A DNA stretch of 24,230 nucleotides from CAYOBW01 sp964402115 (GTDB taxonomy: Bacteria; Verrucomicrobiota; Kiritimatiellia; UBA8416; CAYOBW01), in contig CAYOBW010000096.1 in NCBI GenBank assembly GCA_964402115.1, positions 1 to 24,230 of the forward strand. The letters are read 5' to 3'. The translations under genes and the position numbers were made by a program. Of the stretch, positions 6,599 to 14,256 are shown piece after piece; within the stretch, counting starts at the first letter, position 1, and the number at the start of each line of letters is the position of its first letter. The notes under the pieces are model-generated. The model did not search any database and had not been told where the DNA came from. It worked only from the letters and a program-made list of their open reading frames with translations.

Positions 6599-7440
6599 GT
6601 CGGCAGCCCCCCCGTCGGCGGCGCGTCGGGCACGACCACGCCGGCGGCCCGGGCGCAGCGCGCACGCTCCTCCTGCGCACGGGTGGGACTGAGGGTATCC
6701 TTCAACAGCCGCCGGCGTTTGTCCTGGCGGGCGGCCAGAGCCGCGTAGGGATCGCCGCCGAGGATGCGCTCCATGTCCACCCGAATGCGTGCCTGCTGGG
6801 CGGCTTCGTCGGCGATCTCCGCGCCATTGAGCGGCGCCTCGGGCAGCTTCGGAAAGATGATGGCGACCTCGGGACAGATGCGGGCGCAGGCCGGACAGTG
6901 ATCCTTGCACCGCAGCGGGTCGCGCACCTGCACCCAGCCGCGCTCGTCCGGCCCGTAAACACCGAAAAGACAGAAGCTTGTGCATTGCCCGCAGTTACGG
7001 CAGCGCGCCTGGTCAATCACCGGAAACCAAGCCGGCCTGGGCGGGGTGGCATCCGCCTCAGCAGGCATGGCGGGCGGCGCCGGCACGGCCGGATCAGGCG
7101 CGGCGTCGGCCGTCAGCAGACCGTCCAACACACCCGAGATGTCGCCGGACGCCGCGGCCGCCAGGTCGCCACAGGCCACGGTCGCCACATCGGCCACCGC
7201 GCCGGCCGCGTGCAGCAGCCAGCGCACGGCCCGCGGCTTGCAGGCCAGCACCCGCACCGGCCCAGGCGCGCACCATGCCGCCAGGCGCGGATCGCGCTCC
7301 GCCACGAGCCGGCAAAGATCGGGCACCTCCCACAGCGCGACACCGCGGCGGGCCAGCTCCGCGCGGGCGGCGGCCAGCGTCGACTCCGCCAGCAGCCGCT
7401 CACCCGCACAGGTACACAGCAGTACGCGCTTCGCATTCAT
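6595..7440 (-). CDS. Two-cluster 4Fe-4S ferredoxin-type protein with N-terminal extension
   Basis: A 281-residue protein. The ferredoxin region has two four-Cys sets: C147-x2-C150-x2-C153-x3-C157 and C178-x3-C182-x2-C185-x3-C189-P. The wider C-x3-C spacing at the start of the second set is a variant of the usual motif. The N-terminal ~100 residues begin MNAKRVLLCTCAGERLL and look like an alpha/beta domain with Cys9 and Cys11; I do not recognise a defined family. An Ala/Pro-rich linker (~110-136) joins the two. The C-terminus is charged and helical. The probable role is electron transfer to the radical SAM enzyme encoded next to it. It starts 25 bp after the propeller gene and its stop overlaps the radical SAM start (ATGA). 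Confidence 0.82.
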   Translation of the reverse strand: MNAKRVLLCTCAGERLLAESTLAAARAELARRGVALWEVPDLCRLVAERDPRLAAWCAPGPVRVLACKPRAVRWLLHAAGAVADVATVACGDLAAAASGDISGVLDGLLTADAAPDPAVPAPPAMPAEADATPPRPAWFPVIDQARCRNCGQCTSFCLFGVYGPDERGWVQVRDPLRCKDHCPACARICPEVAIIFPKLPEAPLNGAEIADEAAQQARIRVDMERILGGDPYAALAARQDKRRRLLKDTLSPTRAQEERARCARAAGVVVPDAPPTGGLPT

Positions 7441-7465
7441 GGGATCCCGCCAGCCGGCTCCGCAC

Positions 7466-8665
7466 TCACGGCGCCAACGTCACGCAAACCAGGTCGCCGT
7501 GGCTGTTGCGGCCGTACAGCCGGCCGTTGCTCAGCACCGGCGCCGTCCAACACACCTTGCGCTCGATAATCCGCCCGGCAGCCAGTTCCTTGTAGCCGGT
7601 CAGCGAGGCCTCGGCCACCGACAGATGCCCGTTCTCGTTGAGGATGATCAGCTTCTCGTCCGCGATGATCAGCGAGCCGAAGCCCGTGTTGTGGCTCCAC
7701 TTCTCCTGACCGGTCTGCCAATCCAGGCACCGCAACGTGCCGCCGCCGGTGTTGCCGTCAATGCCGAAGAGGTGCCCTTTCCACAGGACGCAGGAGCTGA
7801 AGTGGTTGCGCATGTTCTTCTGCTGCCACACCACTTTCGGCGTGCTCGTGGTCACATCCAGCATCGCGCACCCCTTGTCGTAGCCGGAGGAGATGAATAC
7901 GCGATTGCCGTCCATGACGGGGTCGGCAGCGTTGACATCGTACCTGGTTTCCCAGGGGTGCGACCACAGCTTGGCGCCGGTCTGCACCTCGACAGCCCGC
8001 ACATCGTTCTGGCTGAACAGCACGACCACGCGCTTGCCCTTGTCGGTGACCACGACCGGCGTGGAGTAGCCGCTCTTGCCGGCCGACGCCCACACCGTCT
8101 TGCCGGTGGCCTTGTCCAGCGCCGCGCCGGACTCGCCCACATTCACGAGCAGGAGCTTGCCTTCGATGCACACCGACCCGGCGATGCCCCAGACGATGTT
8201 CGCGGCCTTGGAGTCCTTGAACAACTCGCGCGACCACACGACCTCGCCGTTCGCCGCACGCAGGCAGAAGACCTGCGCGTTACGGCTGATCGTGTAAACC
8301 AGGCCGTCTTCGACCGTCGGCGTGGCGCGCGGCCCCTCGTAGGAACCGCCGTCGCACGGGTAGCTGTGCGACCACACCTTGGCGCCGGTCTTTTCGTCCA
8401 GGCACCAGATGGTGTCCTTGTTGTCGCGATTGCCCATCGTGTACACGTGTCCAGCCGCCACGCTCACGGCCGAGTAGCCGTTCTGCACGTCGGCTTTCCA
8501 GGCGATCTTCGGCCCCTGCGCCAACGCGGCGGGGCTCCACCCCTTCTCTTCCGTGATACCGTTCCCGTCCGGCCCCCGCCAGCGCGTCCAGTCCGCGGCC
8601 ATGACCTGCCCCGCCACGACAACCACCGCCAGCCCCAACCCTGCCCGCACCACCACCTTGCTCAT
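7466..8665 (-). CDS. Secreted PQQ-like beta-propeller protein
   Basis: A 399-residue protein with a signal peptide: MSKVVVRAGLGLAVVVVAG then VMA before ADW. The mature part opens with DWTRWRGPDGNG, the usual entry of PQQ-like (WD40-like) propeller proteins in PVC bacteria. Blade motifs with G..VW are repeated: GAKVWSHSYP, GEVVWSRELF, GKTVWASAGK, GAKLWSHPWE and GQEKWSHNTG. No catalytic residues of PQQ dehydrogenases are evident, so it is probably a structural or binding protein in the periplasm. Start 8665 was chosen over an upstream in-frame start because a GGGAGG site lies seven bases before it and the signal peptide begins there. It is the first gene of the operon with the isoprenoid genes. 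The link to them is positional only. Confidence 0.88.
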   Translation of the reverse strand: MSKVVVRAGLGLAVVVVAGQVMAADWTRWRGPDGNGITEEKGWSPAALAQGPKIAWKADVQNGYSAVSVAAGHVYTMGNRDNKDTIWCLDEKTGAKVWSHSYPCDGGSYEGPRATPTVEDGLVYTISRNAQVFCLRAANGEVVWSRELFKDSKAANIVWGIAGSVCIEGKLLLVNVGESGAALDKATGKTVWASAGKSGYSTPVVVTDKGKRVVVLFSQNDVRAVEVQTGAKLWSHPWETRYDVNAADPVMDGNRVFISSGYDKGCAMLDVTTSTPKVVWQQKNMRNHFSSCVLWKGHLFGIDGNTGGGTLRCLDWQTGQEKWSHNTGFGSLIIADEKLIILNENGHLSVAEASLTGYKELAAGRIIERKVCWTAPVLSNGRLYGRNSHGDLVCVTLAP

Positions 8666-8672
8666 CGTAGAA

Positions 8673-8678
8673 CCTCCC
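8673..8678 (-). promoter_or_regulatory. Strong ribosome binding site for the propeller gene
   Basis: GGGAGG on the minus strand, seven bases before ATG 8665. It decides between two possible starts. Confidence 0.7.
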
Positions 8679-8717
8679 GATGCATGTACCGCCTCCACCC
8701 TTTATCAAACGCGCGGC

Positions 8718-8747
8718 AGTCTAGCAGCGTCCGCAAAGCCCTGTCCA
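8718..8747 (-). promoter_or_regulatory. Candidate sigma-70-type promoter of the isoprenoid operon
   Basis: On the minus strand TGGACA (8747-8742) and TAGACT (8723-8718) are 18 bp apart, 5/6 and 4/6 matches to the consensus boxes. Initiation near 8711 would give a leader of about 45 nt before ATG 8665. Found by eye; not tested. Confidence 0.4.
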
Positions 8748-8853
8748 GCCGCGGCGCAGATGAATCTGAGCCGGGCTACGGGTGAAATGTCGTTTCTCCT
8801 TTCCGGCGTCCTCTGGTAATGTGCGGCTCACGAAAGGAACGGTGAACGCCGCC

Positions 8854-10386
8854 ATGCCGCTGCTGTCGCGCCACTACCTGGCCACCCACCCGCTGCCGCC
8901 GGCCGTCGCGACGTGCGGGCCGCTGACGGCGTTCCCGGAGCGCGTCATCCAGTTCGGCGAGGGCAACTTCCTGCGGGCGTTCGCGGACTGGATGATCGAC
9001 GCCCTCAACGAGCGCGGCCTCTTTCAGGGCTCGGTCGTCGTCGTGCAGCCCATCCGGCAGGGCGCCGCCGCCGCGCTGAACGCCCAGGACGGCCTCTTCA
9101 CGGTCGTGCCGCGCGGCCTGCGCAACGGCGCCCCCGTGGAGCAGCGCCGCATCGTCACCGCCATCAGTCGGGCGTTGGACCCTTACGCCGACTGGGACGC
9201 CGTCCGCGCCTGCGTCCGCGCGCCTGCGCTGCGCATCTGCCTCTCCAACACCACCGAGGCGGGCATCGCCTACGTCGAGGCGCCGTTCGACCCCGACCGC
9301 TGCCCGGAGTCGTTTCCCGCCAAGGTGGCCGCCCTCCTGTACGAGCGCTTCCGCGCCTTCGACGGCGACCCGGCGCGCGGCCTGCTCTTCCTGCCGTGCG
9401 AGCTGATCGAACACAATGGCCGCACGTTGCGCGCGTACGTCCTGCGCCACGCCGCCAGTTGGGGCCTCGGCGACGCGTTCCGCGACTGGGTGCTGAACCA
9501 CAACCCCTTCCTCGACACGCTCGTGGATCGCATCGTGCCCGGATTCCCGACCGCCGAGGCCGGTCCGCTCGCCGCCGCCCTGGGGTACGAGGATCGCCTG
9601 CTCGTCGCGACGGAGGATTTCCACCTCTGGGTGATCGAGGGCCCCGCGGCGCTCGCCGCCGAACTGCCGCTGCAAGCCGCGGGCCTCAACGTGGTATGGA
9701 CCGACGACCTCGGTCCCTACCGCACGCGCAAGGTCCGCGTCCTCAACGGCGCCCACACCGCCAGCGTGCTTGCCGCCTTCCACGCGGGGATCGATACGGT
9801 GCGCGACATGCTGGCCGACGACCTCTTCCACGCATTCCTGCGGCAGGCCGTGTTCGCCGAAATCCTCCCGGTGCTGCCGTTCGACCCGCGCGAACGCGAG
9901 GCGTACGCGACGGCGGTGCTGGAGCGTTTCGCGAACCCGTTCATCCGCCATAACCTCCTGAGCATCGCGCTCAACTCGGTCTCCAAGTGGCGGGTGCGCG
10001 TACTCCCCTCGCTGCTCGACTACGTCGCCACGCACAACCGCCTGCCGCCGGCGTTGACCTTCTCGCTGGCGGCGTTGCTGTTCTTCTACCGCGGCGTCCG
10101 CGCACCCGACGGCACGCTGCAGGGCAGCCGGCAGGGCGCGCCCTACCCCATCCTGGACGAACCCGCGGCGCTGGCCGGGCTCGAGGCGCTGTGGCACGCG
10201 CTCGCCCCCGAACCCGACCCGCGCGCGGCAGTTGCGACCTGCCTCGCCGACGCCGCCCTGTGGGGCCGCGACCTGGCCGCCATCCCCGGCTTCGCCGACG
10301 CCGTCGCCGCGCACCTGCAGCGCATGCTGCGCGACGGTATGCGTGCCGCCGCGGCCGCTGTGATCGCCGCCGGGGACGCCGCATGA
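8854..10386 (+). CDS. uxaB: Tagaturonate reductase (altronate oxidoreductase)
   Basis: A 510-residue protein of the long-chain mannitol dehydrogenase family, close to the E. coli UxaB length of about 480. The N-terminus has VIQFGEGNFLRAFADWMID, the nucleotide-binding entry typical of UxaB. The family catalytic signature K-x4-N-x2-H is present as K293, N298, H301 in KVRVLNGAHT. It reduces tagaturonate to altronate with NADH in galacturonate breakdown. ATG 8854 begins the conserved part. GTG 8842 in the same frame is an alternative, since GAAAGGA at 8832-8838 is far from the ATG and very near the GTG. The stop overlaps the uxaA start (ATGA), so the two genes form an operon. No uxaC, kdgK or regulator is in the window. 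Confidence 0.92.
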   Translation: MPLLSRHYLATHPLPPAVATCGPLTAFPERVIQFGEGNFLRAFADWMIDALNERGLFQGSVVVVQPIRQGAAAALNAQDGLFTVVPRGLRNGAPVEQRRIVTAISRALDPYADWDAVRACVRAPALRICLSNTTEAGIAYVEAPFDPDRCPESFPAKVAALLYERFRAFDGDPARGLLFLPCELIEHNGRTLRAYVLRHAASWGLGDAFRDWVLNHNPFLDTLVDRIVPGFPTAEAGPLAAALGYEDRLLVATEDFHLWVIEGPAALAAELPLQAAGLNVVWTDDLGPYRTRKVRVLNGAHTASVLAAFHAGIDTVRDMLADDLFHAFLRQAVFAEILPVLPFDPREREAYATAVLERFANPFIRHNLLSIALNSVSKWRVRVLPSLLDYVATHNRLPPALTFSLAALLFFYRGVRAPDGTLQGSRQGAPYPILDEPAALAGLEALWHALAPEPDPRAAVATCLADAALWGRDLAAIPGFADAVAAHLQRMLRDGMRAAAAAVIAAGDAA

Positions 10387-11891
10387 ATCAGGCGACCCAC
10401 GTCCTCAAGCTCCACCGCCGCGACAACGTCGCCGTCGCGCTGCACGACCTGCCCGCCGGCCTGGAGCTGACCGTCGACGCCGCAGCCGTGACCGTGCGCG
10501 AGAACGTGCCGCGCGGCCACAAACTGGCGCTGGCCGCCGTGCCGGCGGACGCCGTCGTGATCAAGTACGGGCTGCCGATCGGACGAGCCACAACCGCCAT
10601 CGCGCCCGGCGCCTGGGTGCACGGGCACAACCTGCGCACGGCGCTGGCGGGCCTCGAGCGCTACACCTACCACCCGGCGCCCGCCCCGGCCGATGCCGTT
10701 GCCCCGTCCGGCGCTGCCCTGACGTTCGAAGGCTTTGAACGAACCGACGGACAGGTGGGCATCCGCAACGAGCTCTGGATCCTGCCCACGGTGGGCTGCG
10801 TGAACGAAACCGCGCGGGCGCTGGCCGTGCGCGCCCACGCCGAGGGCCTGGACGGCGCGTGCGACGGCGTTTTCGCCTTCACCCACCCCTATGGCTGCTC
10901 CCAACTGGGCGAAGACCACCTCAACACGCAGCGCATCCTCGCCGCCCTGGCGCGGCACCCCAACGCCGGGGGAGTGCTGGTCGTGGGCCTCGGCTGCGAG
11001 AACAACACCCTGGAGCGCTTCCGTGCGCTGCTGGGCGACCGCGATCCCGCGCGCGTCCGGTTCATGGCGGCGCAGGAGGAAGCCGACGAGGGAGAGACCG
11101 GGCTGCGCCTGCTGCGGGAACTGGCGGCGCAAACCGCGGCCGACCGCCGGCGCCCCCTGCCGGCGAGCGCGCTGCGGGTCGGCTTGAAGTGCGGCGGATC
11201 GGACGCCTTTTCGGGGATCACGGCCAACCCCGTCGTCGGCGCCTTCTCCGACCTGCTGATCGCGCACGGCGGAACGACGCTGCTGACCGAGGTGCCGGAG
11301 ATGTTCGGCGCCGAGTCGCTGTTCCTGAACCGCTGCGCGGACCGCGGGGTGTTCGAGCAGTGCGTGGCGCTGGTGAACGACTTCAAGGCGTACTACCTCA
11401 GACACGAGCAGGCCGTGTACGAGAATCCCTCGCCGGGCAACAGGGACGGCGGCATCACGACGCTCGAGGAGAAATCGCTGGGCTGTCTCCAGAAAGGCGG
11501 CGGCAGCCCCGTCGTGGACGTGCTCCCGTATGCCGGACGTCTGCGCACGAGGGGCTTGAGTTTCCTCTCCGGCCCCGGCAACGACATCGTCTCCGTCACC
11601 GCCCTCGCCGCCGCGGGGGTTCAGCTCGTGCTTTTCACCACGGGGCGCGGCACGCCGCTTGGCGGTCCGGTGCCCACGCTGAAGATCGCGTCCACGAGCG
11701 AACTGGCGGCGCGCAAGCCGCACTGGATCGACTTCGACGCCGGCCGGGTGCTGGCGGGCGCCGGCCTCGGGCTGCTCGGACGCGAGCTGCTCGACCACGT
11801 GCTGGCCATCGCCGGCGGCCGAACCCGCACACGCAACGAAATCAACGGCTTCCGCGAGATCGCAATCTGCAAGGGCGGGGTGACGTTGTAA
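10383..11891 (+). CDS. uxaA: Altronate dehydratase
   Basis: A 502-residue protein that matches UxaA in length (E. coli about 495). The N-terminal SAF-type domain (~1-95) ends near KYGLPIGRATTAIAPGAWVH with H80-G-H82-N. The main domain carries THPYGCSQLGEDHLNTQR, VVGLGCENN and GLKCGGSDAFSGITANP, the signatures of the UxaA/GarD dehydratases, whose iron is bound by such Cys and His residues. It converts altronate to 2-keto-3-deoxygluconate, the step after UxaB. The ATG overlaps the uxaB stop by 4 bp and is preceded by GGGGA. It converges on the PH-domain gene with only 7 bp between them and no clear terminator. Confidence 0.93.
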   Translation: MNQATHVLKLHRRDNVAVALHDLPAGLELTVDAAAVTVRENVPRGHKLALAAVPADAVVIKYGLPIGRATTAIAPGAWVHGHNLRTALAGLERYTYHPAPAPADAVAPSGAALTFEGFERTDGQVGIRNELWILPTVGCVNETARALAVRAHAEGLDGACDGVFAFTHPYGCSQLGEDHLNTQRILAALARHPNAGGVLVVGLGCENNTLERFRALLGDRDPARVRFMAAQEEADEGETGLRLLRELAAQTAADRRRPLPASALRVGLKCGGSDAFSGITANPVVGAFSDLLIAHGGTTLLTEVPEMFGAESLFLNRCADRGVFEQCVALVNDFKAYYLRHEQAVYENPSPGNRDGGITTLEEKSLGCLQKGGGSPVVDVLPYAGRLRTRGLSFLSGPGNDIVSVTALAAAGVQLVLFTTGRGTPLGGPVPTLKIASTSELAARKPHWIDFDAGRVLAGAGLGLLGRELLDHVLAIAGGRTRTRNEINGFREIAICKGGVTL

Positions 11892-11898
11892 AGGCGCG

Positions 11899-12438
11899 TC
11901 AATCGTCCGTCGTCCGCACGCTTCCCCGCGCCAAGCTGCCCGGCGCCGGGCGCGGCAGCCCGTCCGCCGCCGGCGACGCCGGTCGCTGTTCACGGCGGCA
12001 GCGGATGATCAGGTTCTTGACCTGCTCGGGGTGCGGGAGTCCCGCGGCGACAATCTCCACATCCGCCTGCCCCGCGGAGGAGAGGCTGAGAGTGCCCACG
12101 CCGAAGATGCGCTGGAACAGCGTCTGGTCCACCTGCACGTTGCGTACGTCAGCGTGGTAGACGTCGCTCGTGTGCCGCGCCAACAGGCCGCGGCGGAACG
12201 TCGTGCGCTCGCTGGTGATCGTCAGCCGCTCGCCCAGGCAGCGCAGCCACCACACGAACAGGATCAGCAGGCCCGCACCGAAGGCGGCGATCAGGAGCAG
12301 GGACAGGATGAAGCCGAAGGGGTGATTGCGAAACATCGCCGGATGACTGTCGTAGAGCACAAGCTCCGGCGCCCCCCCGTCGTCGGCAGCGGAGGGGACG
12401 CGCGGCGCGGTCGGATCGTCTGGCACGACATAAGACAT
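11899..12438 (-). CDS. Bacterial PH-domain (YdbS/bPH_2-type) membrane protein
   Basis: A 179-residue protein. A hydrophobic stretch at ~40-66 (PFGFILSLLLIAAFGAG, then LILFVWWL) forms one or two membrane segments. It is followed by a bPH_2 domain: LTITSERTTFRRGLLARHTSDVYHADVRNVQVDQ and a short IFGVGTLSLSSAG strand, typical of YdbS/YdbT relatives. Function in this family is poorly defined; membrane-associated scaffolding is usual. The C-terminus is Pro/Ala-rich and disordered. GTG 12453, five codons upstream, is an alternative start; neither start has a strong ribosome binding site. The gene follows the radical SAM gene at 12491-13969 by about 50 bp on the same strand and may be co-transcribed. 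Confidence 0.82.
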   Translation of the reverse strand: MSYVVPDDPTAPRVPSAADDGGAPELVLYDSHPAMFRNHPFGFILSLLLIAAFGAGLLILFVWWLRCLGERLTITSERTTFRRGLLARHTSDVYHADVRNVQVDQTLFQRIFGVGTLSLSSAGQADVEIVAAGLPHPEQVKNLIIRCRREQRPASPAADGLPRPAPGSLARGSVRTTDD

Positions 12439-12490
12439 GCGGCATTGCGCCACGATCCGCCGCGCGGGTCAAGTCCATTCCCCGGGAACC

Positions 12491-13969
12491 TCACTTGACA
12501 TGCCGCTCGCAGATCTTGCGGAAGTGGTGACCGTAGATCGCGAGCACCACCGCCTCGGTGAGCAGCCGGGGACGCTTGAACTGCGTCCAGAGCAGGAGTT
12601 TCCAGTATTGGAACCGTTCCCTGCCCACGATGCCGAGTCGGTAGAACGAGCGCAGGAGCGCGACGAAGTGCGAGAACGGCACACGACGGCGCCGGCGGGG
12701 CGGCTTGTACTCGCGCAGGAACGTCCGCAGCCGCCGGTAGTACGGCGCGGGCGCATAGATATGGTCGAGAATCCGCCGATACCCCTCCTTCAGCGCTTCC
12801 AGGCTCATCTTCGGGATGATGTTGGTCGTCCCATCCACGTTGTCGCCCGAAGTCGGCGCGGACAGGCGCCCCTGCAGGGCCAGGCGCTCGTACAGCCGCG
12901 TCCCGACGGGCGCCTGCAGCAGGCCGACCATGGCGGTCACGATCCCGCTCTTCTGGATGAAGTCAATCTGCCGCTGGAAGATGGACGGCTTGTCGTGGTC
13001 GAAGCCGACGATGAAGCCGCCCTGCACCTGGAGCCCGGCCCGCTGGATGCGCTTGACGTCCGCGACGAGGTCCCGGTTCCCGTTCTGGACCTTGCGGCAC
13101 TCGGCCAGGCAATCGTCGTCCGGCGTCTCGATGCCGATGAAAACCTTGCGGAAGCCGGCTTTGACCATCAGGTCCATCAGGAGCTGATCGTCAGCCAAGT
13201 TGATGGAAGCTTCGGTGAAGAACTCGTTATCGGGCTTGTGCTGCCGCCACGCGATCAGGGCCGGCAGCAGATCGGTCTTCAGGAAGGGCTTGTTGCCGAT
13301 GAAGTTGTCGTCCACGAAGAAGACCTCATCGCGCCACCCCAGGGCGTACAGGCTGTCGAGTTCGGCGATGATCTGCGCCGAGGATTTCATGCGCACCTGG
13401 TGACCCAGCAGGGCCGTGACCGTGCAGAAGTCGCAGTTGAACGGGCAGCCCCGCGTGAACTGTATGCCCATCGACGCATAGCGCTTGAGCTCCAGCAACC
13501 GCCACGCGGGCACGGGCGTTTGCCGCATGTCCGCGAACTGAGAGGAGGCGTAGATGCGCTGCGGCCGCCCCTGAGCCAGGTCCGCCAGGAAGGGCGGAAG
13601 GGTCAGCTCCGCCTCGTTCAGAACGAAATGGTCCACCTCCTCGAACTGCTCGTGCTCGCTGCTGAACAGGGGACCACCCGCCACCACCCGTCGCCCCGCC
13701 GCCTTGCACCGCGCTATGATCCGGCGCGCCGATTCACGCTGTACGACCATGCCGCTGATGAAGACATAGTCAGCCCAGGCAATGTGCTTGTCGGTGAGCC
13801 GACGCACGTTGGTATCCACGAGGCGCGTCGTCCACTCCGACGGCAGCATGGACGCGACGGTGAGAAGGCCCAGGGGCGGCAGTGCGGCCCGCTTGCCGAC
13901 AAACTGCAGGGCGTACTTGAAGCTCCAGAACGTGTCAGGAAACTCAGGGTAAACCAACAGGATGTTCAT
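12491..13969 (-). CDS. B12-binding-fold radical SAM protein with DUF4070 (HpnP-like family)
   Basis: A 492-residue protein. Residues ~1-140 form a cobalamin-binding-like Rossmann domain (MNILLVYPEFPDTFWSFKYA), but the cobalamin ligand motif DxHxxG is replaced by D52-T-N-V-R. The radical SAM core has C175-PFN-C179-DF-C182, then FFVDDNFIGNKPFL, TEASINLADD and VFIGIETPDDD. The C-terminal region with QGGFIVGFDHD, AMVGLLQAPVGTRLYERL and GTTNIIPKMS fits DUF4070. The hopanoid C-2 methylase HpnP belongs to this wider family, yet many members have unknown substrates, so I give no symbol. Methylation of an isoprenoid is possible but unproven. The frame extends upstream through a tandem repeat, and ATG 13969 is chosen because homology starts there and GAGAGG precedes it. 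Confidence 0.87.
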   Translation of the reverse strand: MNILLVYPEFPDTFWSFKYALQFVGKRAALPPLGLLTVASMLPSEWTTRLVDTNVRRLTDKHIAWADYVFISGMVVQRESARRIIARCKAAGRRVVAGGPLFSSEHEQFEEVDHFVLNEAELTLPPFLADLAQGRPQRIYASSQFADMRQTPVPAWRLLELKRYASMGIQFTRGCPFNCDFCTVTALLGHQVRMKSSAQIIAELDSLYALGWRDEVFFVDDNFIGNKPFLKTDLLPALIAWRQHKPDNEFFTEASINLADDQLLMDLMVKAGFRKVFIGIETPDDDCLAECRKVQNGNRDLVADVKRIQRAGLQVQGGFIVGFDHDKPSIFQRQIDFIQKSGIVTAMVGLLQAPVGTRLYERLALQGRLSAPTSGDNVDGTTNIIPKMSLEALKEGYRRILDHIYAPAPYYRRLRTFLREYKPPRRRRRVPFSHFVALLRSFYRLGIVGRERFQYWKLLLWTQFKRPRLLTEAVVLAIYGHHFRKICERHVK

Positions 13970-14019
13970 AATCTCCGTTCCTCTCACCTTCATCTTACCC
14001 CGTGTCCGGGACATTGTAA

Positions 14020-14065
14020 TGCTCTTTCGCAGCTCTTTCGCAGCTCTTTCGCAGCTCTTTCGCAG
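14020..14065. repeat. Tandem repeat of an 11-bp unit, about four copies
   Basis: AGCTCTTTCGC repeats at 14031, 14042 and 14053, with a first copy from 14020 differing at its first base and a partial fifth copy after 14063. It lies between the divergent radical SAM and FecR genes, about 50 bp upstream of the radical SAM start. The rest of 13970-14256 has no gene. An 11-bp period places each copy on one face of the helix. Confidence 0.85.
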
Positions 14066-14169
14066 GGTATTCCGCGGCGACCACACGGGGGCTCTTAGGA
14101 GTTCTGCATCGTTTTCTCAACGGTCAAGAGGGGACTCCCGCTGCCTGAATTATTTGCCCATGGAAGCCC

Positions 14170-14199
14170 TTGACCTCCGCGCCACGGGTTGTGTAAGGT
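14170..14199 (+). promoter_or_regulatory. Weak candidate promoter for the FecR-domain gene
   Basis: TTGACC (14170-14175) and TAAGGT (14194-14199) are 18 bp apart. The -35 box is good and the -10 box poor. It lies about 60 bp before ATG 14257. Eye inspection only. Confidence 0.25.
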
Positions 14200-14256
14200 A
14201 TTTGCCAGTATTCGGTAGTGATGGCTTCAATCCGTGATTGAACGCAGGGGGGTGTT

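Noticed and set aside
8750..8853. Promoter for uxaB around TGGTAAT (8812-8818)
   Set aside because: No acceptable -35 box at a proper distance; not strong enough to list.
8776..10314. Minus-strand open frame opposite uxaB
   Set aside because: uxaB has the catalytic K-x4-N-x2-H and the correct length; the antisense product is low-complexity.
14020..14065. CRISPR array
   Set aside because: The unit is only 11 bp and direct, with no spacers and no cas genes.
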